64,000 nucleotides of DNA, taken from the NCBI RefSeq assembly GCF_019800005.1, contig NZ_JABGCL010000008.1:1-64000 (forward strand), written 5' to 3'. Source of the stretch: Geminicoccus harenae. GTDB lineage: Bacteria; Pseudomonadota; Alphaproteobacteria; Geminicoccales; Geminicoccaceae. Positions within the stretch are counted from its first letter, which is position 1. Each line of letters opens with the position of its first letter. Shown here piece after piece: positions 24,670 to 33,399 of the stretch. A program made the translations under genes and the position numbers. The notes under the pieces were generated by a model. It searched no databases. It was not told where the DNA came from and saw only the letters and a list, made by a program, of their open reading frames with translations.

Positions 24670-25293
24670 ATGGATGCTTCGGTCTGGCTGGCGTTTGCGG
24701 CCGCGGCGATCACGCTGCTGATCATCCCGGGGCCGACCATCTCGCTGGTGATGTCCTATGCGTTGAGCCAGGGTCACCGGGCAGCGCTCGCGATCGTGGC
24801 CGGGGTGGCGCTGGGCGACCTCACCGCGATGAGCCTGTCGCTGCTGGGCCTGGGTGCGGTGCTGGCGGCCTCGGCGGGCCTGTTCACCCTGCTGAAATGG
24901 CTGGGCGCCGCCTACCTGGTCTATCTCGGGATCAAACTGTGGCGGGCACCGGTGGACCGGGCGGAGCCGGGGGCGGCAAGGCCGGTGGCAGCCCGGGTGA
25001 TGCTGGGCCATGCGTGGCTGGTGACGGCGCTGAACCCCAAGAGCATCGTGTTCTTCGTGGCCTTCGTCCCGCAATTCGTCGACCCGGCCCGGCCCTATTT
25101 GCCCCAGGCGGCGATCCTGGTCCTGACCTTCGTCCTGCTCGCCGCCGCCAACGCCCTGGCCTATGCGCTGGCCGCCTCGTCCCTCAAAGGGACGATCCGG
25201 CGGCCCGCGGTGCAGCGCTGGATCAACCGGGCCGGGGGCTCGGTGCTGATCGGGGCCGGCGTCGCCACGGTAGCGTGGCGACGGGCGGGCTGA
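24670..25293 (+). CDS. LysE/RhtB-family amino acid exporter
   Basis: 207 residues, about six hydrophobic segments. It starts MDASVWLAFAAAAITLLIIP and has the family motif PGPTISLVMSYALSQG and later LKWLGAAYLVYLGIKLWR. It is expected to export an amino acid or derivative across the inner membrane. GGAGGA lies just before ATG 24670, 19 bases after the kinase stop, so it is probably co-transcribed with the kinase. Convergent with the Ldh-family gene (four bases apart). Confidence 0.88.
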   Translation: MDASVWLAFAAAAITLLIIPGPTISLVMSYALSQGHRAALAIVAGVALGDLTAMSLSLLGLGAVLAASAGLFTLLKWLGAAYLVYLGIKLWRAPVDRAEPGAARPVAARVMLGHAWLVTALNPKSIVFFVAFVPQFVDPARPYLPQAAILVLTFVLLAAANALAYALAASSLKGTIRRPAVQRWINRAGGSVLIGAGVATVAWRRAG

Positions 25294-25296
25294 CGG

Positions 25297-26358
25297 TCAG
25301 CGGGCGATCGGCTCCGGCACCGGCACGCCCAGCCGGTCGGCCCAGGGCAGCAGGGCCGGCATGATCGAGGGGTGCAGCACGGCACCCTCGGCCTCGGCCT
25401 GGCGCTTCTTGGCCATGGCGGCCTGGCCGGGCAGGCGGACGGCTGCCACGCCCGGGCGCGGCGGGCAGGCCTGGCAGGCCTGGACGATGTGGTCGACCTG
25501 GCGGCGGAAGGCCGGCAGGCCGGCGAAGGCGTCCGGGTCCACCACCTGGACCCAGACCGAGGCGCCCCAGCCCTCGCCCGGGTCGGCCCGGCCGAAGCCC
25601 GACAGGCCCTGGCTCAGCGCCTCGATGTTCAGCGCCAGGCCATAGCCCTTGTGGCCATGGTCCAGCCCGCCGGTCGGCAGGATCGTGCCGGGCGGGTCGG
25701 TGTTGAAGACCTTGGGGTCGTTGCTGGGCTGGCCGTCGGCGGTGAGCAGCCAGGGATGGTCGAAGGTCCTGCCCTCGGCGAGGAGCCGGTTGGACATGCC
25801 GTTGGTGGTGATCGAGGCGGAGGTGTCGATCAGGATCGGATCGCCCGAGGTGGGAATCCCGATGGCGTAGGGGTCGGGGGTGAACACCGCGCGCGTGCCG
25901 CCGAAGGGCGCCACCGAGGCGACGTTCGGGTCGGAGCAGGCGATCTGGATGTAGAGGCCCTGCTCGGTGGCCTTGGGCAAAAAGGTGGCGAGGCAGGCGA
26001 TGTGGTGGGCGCGGCGGATCGAGACGGCACCGATGCCGGTGGCCTTGGCCATGGCGATCGCCTCGTCCACGGCGTGCGCGGTCAGCCACACGCCCGGCAG
26101 GCGGCGGCCGTCCAGGGTCAGGGCGGCCGGCTTGCGCGCCACCTCCTCCGGCTGGCCGCTCGTGGTCATCGAACCCTTCTGGGCCTCGGCGAGATAGGGC
26201 CCGGCCAGGTTCAGGCCATGGGTGGTATGGCCCATCAGGTCGGCGTCGACCAGGAGGCGCGCGGTGACCGCGGCCTTGTCCCCATCCAGCCCGACCTTCT
26301 CGAACAGGGCGGTCGCGAACGCCACCAGCGCCCCGACCTCGTACCGATCGCCCGTCAC
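25297..26358 (-). CDS. Ldh-family NAD(P)-dependent oxidoreductase (AllD/YbiC type)
   Basis: 353 residues from GTG 26358 with GGAGG eight bases upstream. This is the malate/L-sulfolactate/ureidoglycolate dehydrogenase family (Ldh2), distinct from Rossmann dehydrogenases. Visible are DLMGHTTHGLNL near residue 40, the catalytic-His region SIRRAHHIACLATF, FTPDPYAIGIPTSGDPILID and GLDHGHKGYGLAL. The allantoin context suggests ureidoglycolate dehydrogenase (AllD), but the family is broad and I have no specificity residue to decide. Confidence 0.82.
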   Translation of the reverse strand: MTGDRYEVGALVAFATALFEKVGLDGDKAAVTARLLVDADLMGHTTHGLNLAGPYLAEAQKGSMTTSGQPEEVARKPAALTLDGRRLPGVWLTAHAVDEAIAMAKATGIGAVSIRRAHHIACLATFLPKATEQGLYIQIACSDPNVASVAPFGGTRAVFTPDPYAIGIPTSGDPILIDTSASITTNGMSNRLLAEGRTFDHPWLLTADGQPSNDPKVFNTDPPGTILPTGGLDHGHKGYGLALNIEALSQGLSGFGRADPGEGWGASVWVQVVDPDAFAGLPAFRRQVDHIVQACQACPPRPGVAAVRLPGQAAMAKKRQAEAEGAVLHPSIMPALLPWADRLGVPVPEPIAR

Positions 26359-26431
26359 CCCGCTATCCTCCCGCTGAAGCTGGGGCCGGAACCTAGGCAC
26401 TGTGCCCGCGGTGATCCAGCCCCATGCCGCG

Positions 26432-27967
26432 TCAGCGGACCAGGTGCGGGCCCTGGTAGCGGGCTTCCTCCCCGGCCTGGGCCGACATCACGCGCGCCTG
26501 CGCCGCCTGGATGTTCTCCTGGCGGATGTCGCGCTCGGTCATGGCGAACTTGTAGACCGTGTCCGCGATCGCCCGGCTCAGCACCAGGGTGGAGCGGCGG
26601 CTGATGTAGCGGTTGGTGTCGCAAGCCTTGTGGTAGCAGGGATCGAGCGGCTGGCCGGCGACACCGCCGAACAGCCGGGCCTGCTTCTCGGTCTTGATTG
26701 CATCGGCACCGCTGAACAGCCCGCCCACGGGAATCCCGATGGCCGAGAAGGCGGCATAGTCGGAGCGGCCGTCGGCCGGCGAATACTGGTAGGGCAGCCG
26801 GGCGCGCTGGAAATACTTGGTGAACACCTGCTCGACCACCTTGTCCGCGGCGCTGTCCGGATTGCCCTGCTGGATCAGCCAAGCGTAGTTGTGCGACGCG
26901 ATCATGTCGAAGTTCAGATAGGCCAGGATCGAGGCCGCCTGCTCGTCGGGCAGGCCGGCGACATAGGCGTTGGAGCCGTGCAGCCCGTACTCCTCGGCAC
27001 CCCACCAGCCGAAGCGGACCTTGTTCTTAGGCTGGACCTTCAGCTTCGCCATCTGCAGGGCGAGTTCCAGGATCGCAGCGCTGCCGCTGCCGTTGTCGTT
27101 GATGCCGGGACCCTCTGGCACCGAATCCAGGTGCGCGCCGACCATCACCACCCGGTCGGCGCGGCCGCCCGCGGTCTCGGCCACGATGTTGTAGGTCTGG
27201 CGGGTCTCGGAACGTGCCCGGACTTCCAGTTGGCCGGTTCCGCCCGCCTCGGCGAGATCGACGAGCTGCTGGCCGATCGCATAGCTGGTGGAGACCGCCG
27301 GCAGGGCTCCGGGGCTGCCGAGCGTGCCGCCGAACAGGTCGGTGCGGTCCTCCTGGCCCTCGTTGAAGATCACCACGCCCCGGTAGCCGGCGGCAGCGGC
27401 GTTCGCCACCTTGACGGCGAAGTCGCAGGTACCACGCTGGACCACGGCGATGGCCGGCGTGGCACCCGCGGGCGGGAAGTCGCTGGCCTCGCAGCCGCTG
27501 GTCGAGGAGCCGGTGGCAGGCGGCGGGATCTGGACGTCGATGGCCACCAGCCGGCCGGACGCGCTGCCCGAGCCGGACAGCTCCATGGTGAGGAAGTCGG
27601 TCTCGGCGGTGTAGCCGGTGCCGCCGGCCCGCAGGACGGGCGTGCCGATCTCCTTGAAGTAGGGATAGTCGAAGCTGCGGGTGGAGGTGCGGTAGCCGGC
27701 CGCCTCCAGCTTGCGCCGGACATAACTGACCGAGGCTGCGTAGCCGCTGGTGGAGGCGGCCCGGTTGCCGTTCCGGTAGTCGGCGATCCACTGCAGCTCG
27801 TTCATGTGGGCCACCACACCCTTGGTGGTGATGGCGCCGACCAGCCTGCTGGCGTCGGCCTCGAAGCCCGGGACCTGATGGGATGCGGCCGCGTCGGGTG
27901 CCGGCGCCAGGGCCGCCACCATGCCGAGGCCGCCGCCGGCGAGCGCGGATTTCCACTTCGATCTCAT
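26432..27967 (-). CDS. Secreted M28-family aminopeptidase with PA domain
   Basis: 511 residues from ATG 27967, with GGGAGG eight bases upstream. An N-terminal signal peptide ends near ...APDAAA (about residue 28). A protease-associated domain (about 130-270: VVQRGTCDFAVKVANAAAAG, then YRGVVIFNE) is followed by the M28 zinc peptidase with both metal sites: VGAHLDSVPEGPGINDNGSG, WWGAEEYGLHGS, LNFDMIAS and CYHKACD. It likely releases N-terminal residues from peptides outside the cytoplasm. Same strand as the Ldh gene but 73 bases upstream of it. Confidence 0.9.
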   Translation of the reverse strand: MRSKWKSALAGGGLGMVAALAPAPDAAASHQVPGFEADASRLVGAITTKGVVAHMNELQWIADYRNGNRAASTSGYAASVSYVRRKLEAAGYRTSTRSFDYPYFKEIGTPVLRAGGTGYTAETDFLTMELSGSGSASGRLVAIDVQIPPPATGSSTSGCEASDFPPAGATPAIAVVQRGTCDFAVKVANAAAAGYRGVVIFNEGQEDRTDLFGGTLGSPGALPAVSTSYAIGQQLVDLAEAGGTGQLEVRARSETRQTYNIVAETAGGRADRVVMVGAHLDSVPEGPGINDNGSGSAAILELALQMAKLKVQPKNKVRFGWWGAEEYGLHGSNAYVAGLPDEQAASILAYLNFDMIASHNYAWLIQQGNPDSAADKVVEQVFTKYFQRARLPYQYSPADGRSDYAAFSAIGIPVGGLFSGADAIKTEKQARLFGGVAGQPLDPCYHKACDTNRYISRRSTLVLSRAIADTVYKFAMTERDIRQENIQAAQARVMSAQAGEEARYQGPHLVR

Positions 27968-28110
27968 GACGTCCTCCCGGCGGGCGGGTGACGTTGCTCG
28001 TCGCACGCACCTCCCGCTGCGAGGATCGCTAACAGACTAGCTGACTACAGGCATCCCGATACTGGAGAACCGACTACGGGTTTATTGTCGCTCCCCGAGC
28101 AGAGCGAAGT

Positions 28111-28533
28111 TCAATGCCGGTGATGGGCGCACTGGCCATGGTCGGCCAGGACCTGGATCACCCGGCAGTCGCATACCCGGCCATGGCCGCACTCGTCGAC
28201 CATGCGCTGGAGCTCCACGCGCAGCGCATCCAGCCGGGCGATGCGGCGCTCGACTTCCTGCAGGTGGCGGGAGGCGATGCTGTCGGCCTCGTGGCAGGAG
28301 CGGTTGGGCTGGGCGGTCAGGCTCAGGAGCTCGCGGATGTCGTCGACCTCGAAGCCGAGCTCGCGGGCGTGGCGGATGAAGGCCAGGCGGCGCACGTCGG
28401 CCTCGTCGTAGCGGCGGCGGTTGCCTTCGGTGCGCGGCGGGGCCGGCAGGAGGCCGATCTGCTCGTAGAAGCGGATGGTCGGCACCTTCACCTTGGTGCG
28501 CCGGGACACCTCGCCGATCGATAGCTCAAGCAA
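28111..28533 (-). CDS. MerR-family heavy-metal regulator (Zn/Cd/Pb type)
   Basis: 140 residues from TTG 28533, with AGGAG eight bases upstream; the protein then begins (L)LELSIGEVSRRTKVKVPTIRFYE, the MerR winged helix-turn-helix. A long dimerisation helix follows. Metal-binding candidates are Cys in NRSCHEAD and the C-terminal cluster ECGHGRVCDC...HGQCAHHRH, as in ZntR, PbrR and CadR-like activators rather than CueR (no CueR-type short Cys loop). It is divergent from the P-type ATPase it should control, and a typical MerR promoter lies between them. Confidence 0.88.
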   Translation of the reverse strand: MLELSIGEVSRRTKVKVPTIRFYEQIGLLPAPPRTEGNRRRYDEADVRRLAFIRHARELGFEVDDIRELLSLTAQPNRSCHEADSIASRHLQEVERRIARLDALRVELQRMVDECGHGRVCDCRVIQVLADHGQCAHHRH

Positions 28534-28538
28534 AGGGC

Positions 28539-28569
28539 TTGCTCCTCTAGTCGCTAGAGAAAGTAGGTT
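28539..28569 (+). promoter_or_regulatory. MerR-type promoter/operator for the metal ATPase gene
   Basis: TTGCTC (28539-28544) and TAGGTT (28564-28569) are separated by 19 bases, the lengthened spacer of MerR-activated promoters. The spacer contains the perfect dyad CTCTAG-TCG-CTAGAG (28545-28559). The layout parallels the E. coli zntA promoter. It also covers the TTG start region of the divergent regulator, so autorepression is likely. Confidence 0.75.
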
Positions 28570-28597
28570 GCCCCGCAGCATGTCACAAGGAACCGCC

Positions 28598-30814
28598 ATG
28601 ACCGCCGCCGCCGTGCAGACCCGCTTCCGCGTCCAGGGGATGGACTGCGCCTCCTGCGCGCAGAAGCTGGACAATGCGGTGCGCCGGATCGAGGGCGTGA
28701 CGGATGTGGTGGTCTCGGTGGCGGCCGGCACCATGACGGTCGGCCATGCGGAAGGCCTGCAGCTCCGCCCGGCGATCCAGCGCCAGGTCGAGCGGCTGGG
28801 CTACCGGGCGTCTCCGCTTGCCGGGAGCAGCATGCCCGCCGCCGATGCCGCGCACGGTGCCTGCTGCGGGCATGATCATCACGGGAACCACCACGAGCAC
28901 GCAGTCGAGGACGAGCCGCACGGCCATCTCCATGTGCATGACGAGGGCGACGGGCCGTGGTGGCGGCAGCCCCGGGCGATCCTGACGGCGGCGAGCGGGC
29001 TGGCCTTCGTGGTGGCGTTCCTGCTGGAGCGGCTGGTGCCGGCCACCGAGGGCTGGATCTTCATCCCGGCCATGCTGGTGGGGCTCGTGCCGATCGCCCG
29101 GCGGGCCTTCGCGGCGGCGGTCAGCGGCACGCCGTTCTCGATCGAGATGCTCATGACCATCGCGGCGGTGGGTGCGGTGGCGATCGGGGCTGCCGAGGAG
29201 GCGGCGGCGGTGGTGTTCCTGTTCATGGTGGGGGAGATGCTGGAAGGGGTGGCGGCGGGCCGGGCCCGCGCCAGCATCCAGAGTCTCGCCCGGCTCGTGC
29301 CGAAGACGGCGCTGCGGCTGCGCCCGGACGGCGGCACCGAGGAGATCGCGGCCGAGCTGCTCCGGCCGGGCATGGTGATCCGGGTCCGGCCGGGCGACCG
29401 GATCGCGGCGGACGGGGTGATCCAGGCCGGCAGCGGCGGGATCGACGAGGCGCCGGTCACCGGTGAGAGCCTGCCGGTCGCCAAGGGGCCGGGTGCCCCT
29501 GTGTTCGCCGGGACGATCAGCACGGACGGGGTGCTCGAGGTCCTGGTCCAGCGCCCGACGGCGGACAATACGATCGCCCGGATCGTGAAGCTCGTGGAGG
29601 AGGCCCAGGAGCGCAAGGCGCCGACCGAGCGGCTGATCAACCGCTTCTCGCGCTGGTACACGCCGGGCGTGGTCGCGGTGGCGGCCCTGGTCGCCATCCT
29701 GCCCCCGCTGCTGGGCGGCCAGGACTGGTACGAGTGGATCTACAAGGGCATGGCGATCCTGCTGATCGGCTGCCCCTGCGCCCTGGTCATCTCCACGCCG
29801 GCCGCCATCGCGGCCGCCCTGTCGGCCGGTGCCAGGCAGGGCCTCCTGATGAAGGGCGGCAGCGTCCTGGAGCAGCTGCGCAGCATCGACATGGTAGCGT
29901 TCGACAAGACCGGGACCCTGACCGAGGGCCGCCCGACCGTCACCGCGATCGTCGGGATCGACCGCCCGGAGGCGGAGGTGCTGCGGCTGGCGGCGGCCCT
30001 GGAAAGCCAGTCCAGCCATCCGCTCGCCCGGGCGATCCTGGCGCGTGCCGAAGGGATGACACTCCCGGCGGTGACGGAAGCCCGGGCGCTGGCCGGCAAG
30101 GGGGTGCTGGGCGAGGTGGCGGGCACGAGGCTGTTCTTGGGCAGTGCCGAGGTCGCGGGGGCGGTGGCGCCGCTCGCCCCGGTGGTGGCAGCGCGGATCG
30201 AGGCCATGCAGATGGCCGGCAACAGCGTGTCGGTGCTGGTGGCGGATGGCGGCGTGGCCGGGCTGATCGGGCTGCGCGACGAGCCGCGTCCGGATGCCAG
30301 AGCGGCGCTGGCGGCCCTGGACGCTGCCGGAATCGGCACGATCATGCTGACCGGCGATCATCCGCGCGCCGCAGCCGCCATCGGCCGGGATCTCGGCATC
30401 GAGGCCAAAGCCGGCCTCCTGCCGGCCGACAAGCAGCGGATCGTGGGCGAATTGCAGGCCGGCGGCCACAAGGTCGCCAAGGTCGGCGACGGCATCAACG
30501 ATGCGCCGGCACTGGCCGCGGCCGATGTCGGGATCGCCATGGGCAGCGGCACCGACGTGGCGCTGGAGACCGCGGATGCGGCGGTCCTCCATGGTCGGGT
30601 CGGCGATGTGGTGGCGATGATCCGGCTGGCACGCACGGCCATGGCCAACATCGCCCAGAACATCACGATCGCCCTGGGCCTGAAGGCCCTGTTCCTCCTG
30701 ACCACCGTGCTGGGCATCACCGGACTGTGGCCGGCGATCCTGGCGGATACCGGCGCCACCGTGCTGGTGACCGCGAACGCCATGCGCCTCCTGTGCTGGC
30801 GGCCGGCACGGTAG
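28598..30814 (+). CDS. zntA: Zn/Cd/Pb-exporting P1B-type ATPase (ZntA/CadA-like)
   Basis: 738 residues from ATG 28598, preceded by AAGGA; the earlier ATG at 28580 has no ribosome site. An N-terminal HMA metal-binding domain has GMDCASC (Cys17, Cys20), followed by a His-rich linker (HDHHGNHHEH...HGHLHVHDEGD, about 90-118). Then come the transmembrane core with the CPC ion site (LIGCPCALVISTP, about residue 391), the TGES actuator motif, the phosphorylation site FDKTGTLTEG (about 435) and GDGINDAPALAAADVG. Divalent soft-metal export is supported by the CPC motif and the neighbouring ZntR/PbrR-type regulator; which metal is not decided. Confidence 0.92.
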   Translation: MTAAAVQTRFRVQGMDCASCAQKLDNAVRRIEGVTDVVVSVAAGTMTVGHAEGLQLRPAIQRQVERLGYRASPLAGSSMPAADAAHGACCGHDHHGNHHEHAVEDEPHGHLHVHDEGDGPWWRQPRAILTAASGLAFVVAFLLERLVPATEGWIFIPAMLVGLVPIARRAFAAAVSGTPFSIEMLMTIAAVGAVAIGAAEEAAAVVFLFMVGEMLEGVAAGRARASIQSLARLVPKTALRLRPDGGTEEIAAELLRPGMVIRVRPGDRIAADGVIQAGSGGIDEAPVTGESLPVAKGPGAPVFAGTISTDGVLEVLVQRPTADNTIARIVKLVEEAQERKAPTERLINRFSRWYTPGVVAVAALVAILPPLLGGQDWYEWIYKGMAILLIGCPCALVISTPAAIAAALSAGARQGLLMKGGSVLEQLRSIDMVAFDKTGTLTEGRPTVTAIVGIDRPEAEVLRLAAALESQSSHPLARAILARAEGMTLPAVTEARALAGKGVLGEVAGTRLFLGSAEVAGAVAPLAPVVAARIEAMQMAGNSVSVLVADGGVAGLIGLRDEPRPDARAALAALDAAGIGTIMLTGDHPRAAAAIGRDLGIEAKAGLLPADKQRIVGELQAGGHKVAKVGDGINDAPALAAADVGIAMGSGTDVALETADAAVLHGRVGDVVAMIRLARTAMANIAQNITIALGLKALFLLTTVLGITGLWPAILADTGATVLVTANAMRLLCWRPAR

Positions 30815-30854
30815 GGGCCGTCTGGACCAGCAGGCTGGCGAGCCGTTCCGTTCC

Positions 30855-30884
30855 CGTCATGGCCGGGCGGACCCGGCCATGACG
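30855..30884. repeat. Long perfect palindrome between convergent genes
   Basis: Thirteen-base perfect arms (CGTCATGGCCGGG / CCCGGCCATGACG) with loop CGGA. It sits between the 3' ends of the ATPase and OmpA-like genes, without a T-run on either side. It resembles a second class of dispersed GTCATGGCCGGG palindromes known in Alphaproteobacteria, and may also end both transcripts. Confidence 0.7.
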
Positions 30885-30939
30885 AAGAGGAAGGCGCGGC
30901 AGGTCAGGACGTCGTGCCTGACCTCTGGCGCACCTGCGG

Positions 30940-31698
30940 TCAGGCGCCGCCTTCCTGGATGACCACTTCCACCCGGCGGTTCTGCTGCCGGCCGGCGGCC
31001 GTGTCGTTGGGCGCCTTGGGATAGGCCTCGCCCAGGCCGCGGGCGACCAGCCGGGCCGGGTCGATGCCCGCGGCCACCAGTTCCGCGCGCACCGCGTCGG
31101 CCCGCCGCTCCGAGAGCGAAAGGTTGTAGGCATCCGAGGCGGTGCTGTCGGTGTGGCCCTCGATGATTGCGGTCGCCTGCGGGAAGTCGCGCAGGGCCGA
31201 GGCGACCCGGTCCACCTCGCGCAGGCCGCCCGGGCTGAGCGTCGACTCGTCGACCGGGAACAGCACGTCGCCCGCCAGGCCCACCACCAGGCCACGATCG
31301 GTCCGCTCGGCCTGCAGCTCGGCCAGGCGCTGCTCCAGCGTCTGCCGGATGGCGCGCTCGCGCGCCTCGCCCGCCCCTTCGACCGCCTCGGTCTCGGCCC
31401 GGGCCACGGCCAACTGCTCGGCGGTTTGCGCCCGGCGCTGGGCGACATAGGCCAGGGTCTCGGCCTGCTCGAGGTCATCCTCCTCGGTCAGCGCCCGCTC
31501 GCTCTGGGCCAGCGCTTCCTGGGCGGCATTGAGCTCGGGCTGGGCGCGGCTCACCACCTCCGGATTGGCCCGCGCGCCGGCCACCGCGGCGCGTGCCTGC
31601 TCCACCGCCGGGCTGGTGGGCGTGCTGCAGGCGGCCAGCGCCAGGCTGCATCCGGCCAGCAGGGTCGCGGTCATGAGCTTGCGCATCATCGGGCGCAT
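30940..31698 (-). CDS. OmpA-family lipoprotein with DUF4398-like helical region
   Basis: 252 residues from ATG 31698, whose A is also the last base of the preceding gene's TGA; GGAGGG precedes it by eight bases. The lipobox LALAACS indicates lipid attachment. Residues about 30-135 are an Ala/Glu-rich coiled helical (DUF4398-type) region. The C-terminal 110 residues are an OmpA peptidoglycan-binding domain (GDVLFPVDESTL, IIEGHTDSTASDAYNLSLSE, RRVEVVI). It should tie the outer membrane to peptidoglycan. Convergent with the metal ATPase gene. Confidence 0.88.
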   Translation of the reverse strand: MRPMMRKLMTATLLAGCSLALAACSTPTSPAVEQARAAVAGARANPEVVSRAQPELNAAQEALAQSERALTEEDDLEQAETLAYVAQRRAQTAEQLAVARAETEAVEGAGEARERAIRQTLEQRLAELQAERTDRGLVVGLAGDVLFPVDESTLSPGGLREVDRVASALRDFPQATAIIEGHTDSTASDAYNLSLSERRADAVRAELVAAGIDPARLVARGLGEAYPKAPNDTAAGRQQNRRVEVVIQEGGA

Positions 31699-32162
31699 CA
31701 CTGGATCCCTCCGGAGGCGGCAGGTGCCAGGGGCGTTGCGGCGGCCGGCGTGGTGGCGGCCGGCGGCGTGCCGTTCGACGGGGCCGATGTGGTCACCGCC
31801 GATCCGCCCGGGGCCAGCGCGTCGATGGCGCTGTCCACCTGCTGCCGGTTGCGCTCGGCCACCGCCCGCTCGGCCTGCGCCTCGGCCAGGCCGGCATCGG
31901 CAGCGGCCTCCTGGGCCAGGCGGCGGGCCTTCTCATACTCCTCCTCGGCGATGGCCTGTTCCGCCTGGTTGAGCTTGTCGCGCGCCTGCTGCAGTTCCAG
32001 CGGGGCTTCCTGGGGCGCCTCGCTCGCCTCGGCGCGCTCCACAGCCAGCTTGGCAGTGGCCATGGCGTCGTCCGGGGGCGGCGTGCCGGCACAGGCGCCA
32101 AGCAGCAGCAGTGCGCCGGCCGCAATGCCCATCGGCGCCGTCTTGCGCGACAGGGTCGGCAT
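31698..32162 (-). CDS. DUF4398-type lipoprotein
   Basis: 154 residues from ATG 32162 with GGAG eight bases upstream. The signal sequence ends in lipobox LLLGACAG. A helical heptad-like region (AKLAVERAEASEAPQEAPLE, then LQQARDKLNQAEQAIAEEEYEKARRLAQEA) matches DUF4398, followed by an Ala/Pro/Thr-rich tail. It shares the helical module with the OmpA-type protein to which it is directly coupled, so the pair probably forms a heteromeric envelope complex. Confidence 0.8.
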   Translation of the reverse strand: MPTLSRKTAPMGIAAGALLLLGACAGTPPPDDAMATAKLAVERAEASEAPQEAPLELQQARDKLNQAEQAIAEEEYEKARRLAQEAAADAGLAEAQAERAVAERNRQQVDSAIDALAPGGSAVTTSAPSNGTPPAATTPAAATPLAPAASGGIQ

Positions 32163-32397
32163 GACTGTTCTCCGTACTGAGGGAGGCGAGGACATGGCAC
32201 GCCAGACCTGGTTTTCGCTGCCAGGTGCTGTCGAGGCGCTGACCATCCTCATCCGTTGACGTTGGAAGCGTCCGGAACAGCCGAGGTTCCGCGCGGATGA
32301 TGACCAGCCGGACGCAGACCGTGAGTTCGGCTGCGCCCGCTCCCCCTGGATCACGCGCCCGGCAGGCGGTCCGGCATGGCTGCCGGCACCTGCCCGC

Positions 32398-33399
32398 TCA
32401 GAGCGGCTTCTTCAGCCACCTGCCCAGCACGCCGATGATCCCCTCGCGGAACAGGAGCACGCTGACCACGAAGATGACGCCCTGGATGATGGTCACCCAG
32501 GCGCCCAAGGTGGCGAGGTAGTTCTGCATGCCGACGACCACGGCGGCACCCACGATCGGGCCGAACACCGTGCCCATGCCGCCCAGGAGCGTCATCAGCA
32601 CGACCTCGCCGGACATGGTCCAGTAGACGTCGGTGAGCGAGGCCAGCTGGAAGACCAGGGCCTTGGTGGCGCCGGCCAGGCCCGCCAGCGTGGCGGAGAG
32701 CACGAAGACCGCCAGCTTGTACTGGTTGGTGCGGTAGCCCAGCGAGACCGAGCGGGGCTCGTTGTCGCGGATCGCCTTCAGCACCTGGCCGAACGGGGAA
32801 TGGATGATCCGGTAGATCAGCAGCAGGCCGAAGAAGGTGATCGCCAGCACCAGGAAATAGAGGCTGCGGTCGGGGCCGAGGTCGATCAGGCCGAACAGAT
32901 GGCCGCGCGGGACGGACTGGATGCCGTCCTCGCCGCCGGTGAACGGCGCCTGCACCGAGAAGAAATATACCATCTGGGCAAAGGCCAAGGTGACCATCGC
33001 GAAGTAGATGCCCTGCCGGCGGATGGCGAGCGCCCCGAACACGAGCCCCAGCACGGCGGCGGTCGCCGTGCCGAGCAGGATGGCGAGCTCAGGGGTGAGG
33101 CCCCAGGCCTTGGCCGCATAGGCGCTGACATAGCTGGCCGAGCCGAAATAGGCGGCATGGCCGAAGCTCAGGAGCCCGCCATAGCCCAGCAGCAGGTTGA
33201 AGGCGCAGGCGAACAGCGCAAAGCACATCACCTTCATCAGGAAGACGGGGTAGAGGACGAAGGGGCCGATCAGGCCGAGCGCCAGCAGGCCCACGAAGAT
33301 CAGGAGATGGTGGCGCGGCATGCCCATGGCACCGGCCGGTGCCGTAAGCGCCGGGGCAGCGACCTCGGTGCGGGCGTTTCGGGTTTCGGCAGCCATCAT
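32398..33399 (-). CDS. livM: ABC transporter permease, LivM type
   Basis: 333 residues from ATG 33399, overlapping the livH TGA (ATGA), with GGGAGG upstream. An integral membrane protein with about nine hydrophobic segments and the typical LLLGYGGLLSFGHAAYFGSA and IRDNEPRSVSLGYRTNQYKL loop. Last gene of the five-gene transporter run. Family substrates are branched-chain amino acids, amides or urea. Confidence 0.9.
   Translation of the reverse strand: MMAAETRNARTEVAAPALTAPAGAMGMPRHHLLIFVGLLALGLIGPFVLYPVFLMKVMCFALFACAFNLLLGYGGLLSFGHAAYFGSASYVSAYAAKAWGLTPELAILLGTATAAVLGLVFGALAIRRQGIYFAMVTLAFAQMVYFFSVQAPFTGGEDGIQSVPRGHLFGLIDLGPDRSLYFLVLAITFFGLLLIYRIIHSPFGQVLKAIRDNEPRSVSLGYRTNQYKLAVFVLSATLAGLAGATKALVFQLASLTDVYWTMSGEVVLMTLLGGMGTVFGPIVGAAVVVGMQNYLATLGAWVTIIQGVIFVVSVLLFREGIIGVLGRWLKKPL

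Noticed and set aside
30855..30884. Rho-independent terminator
   Set aside because: The palindrome is perfect but has no T-run on either side; I list it as a repeat that might still end transcription.
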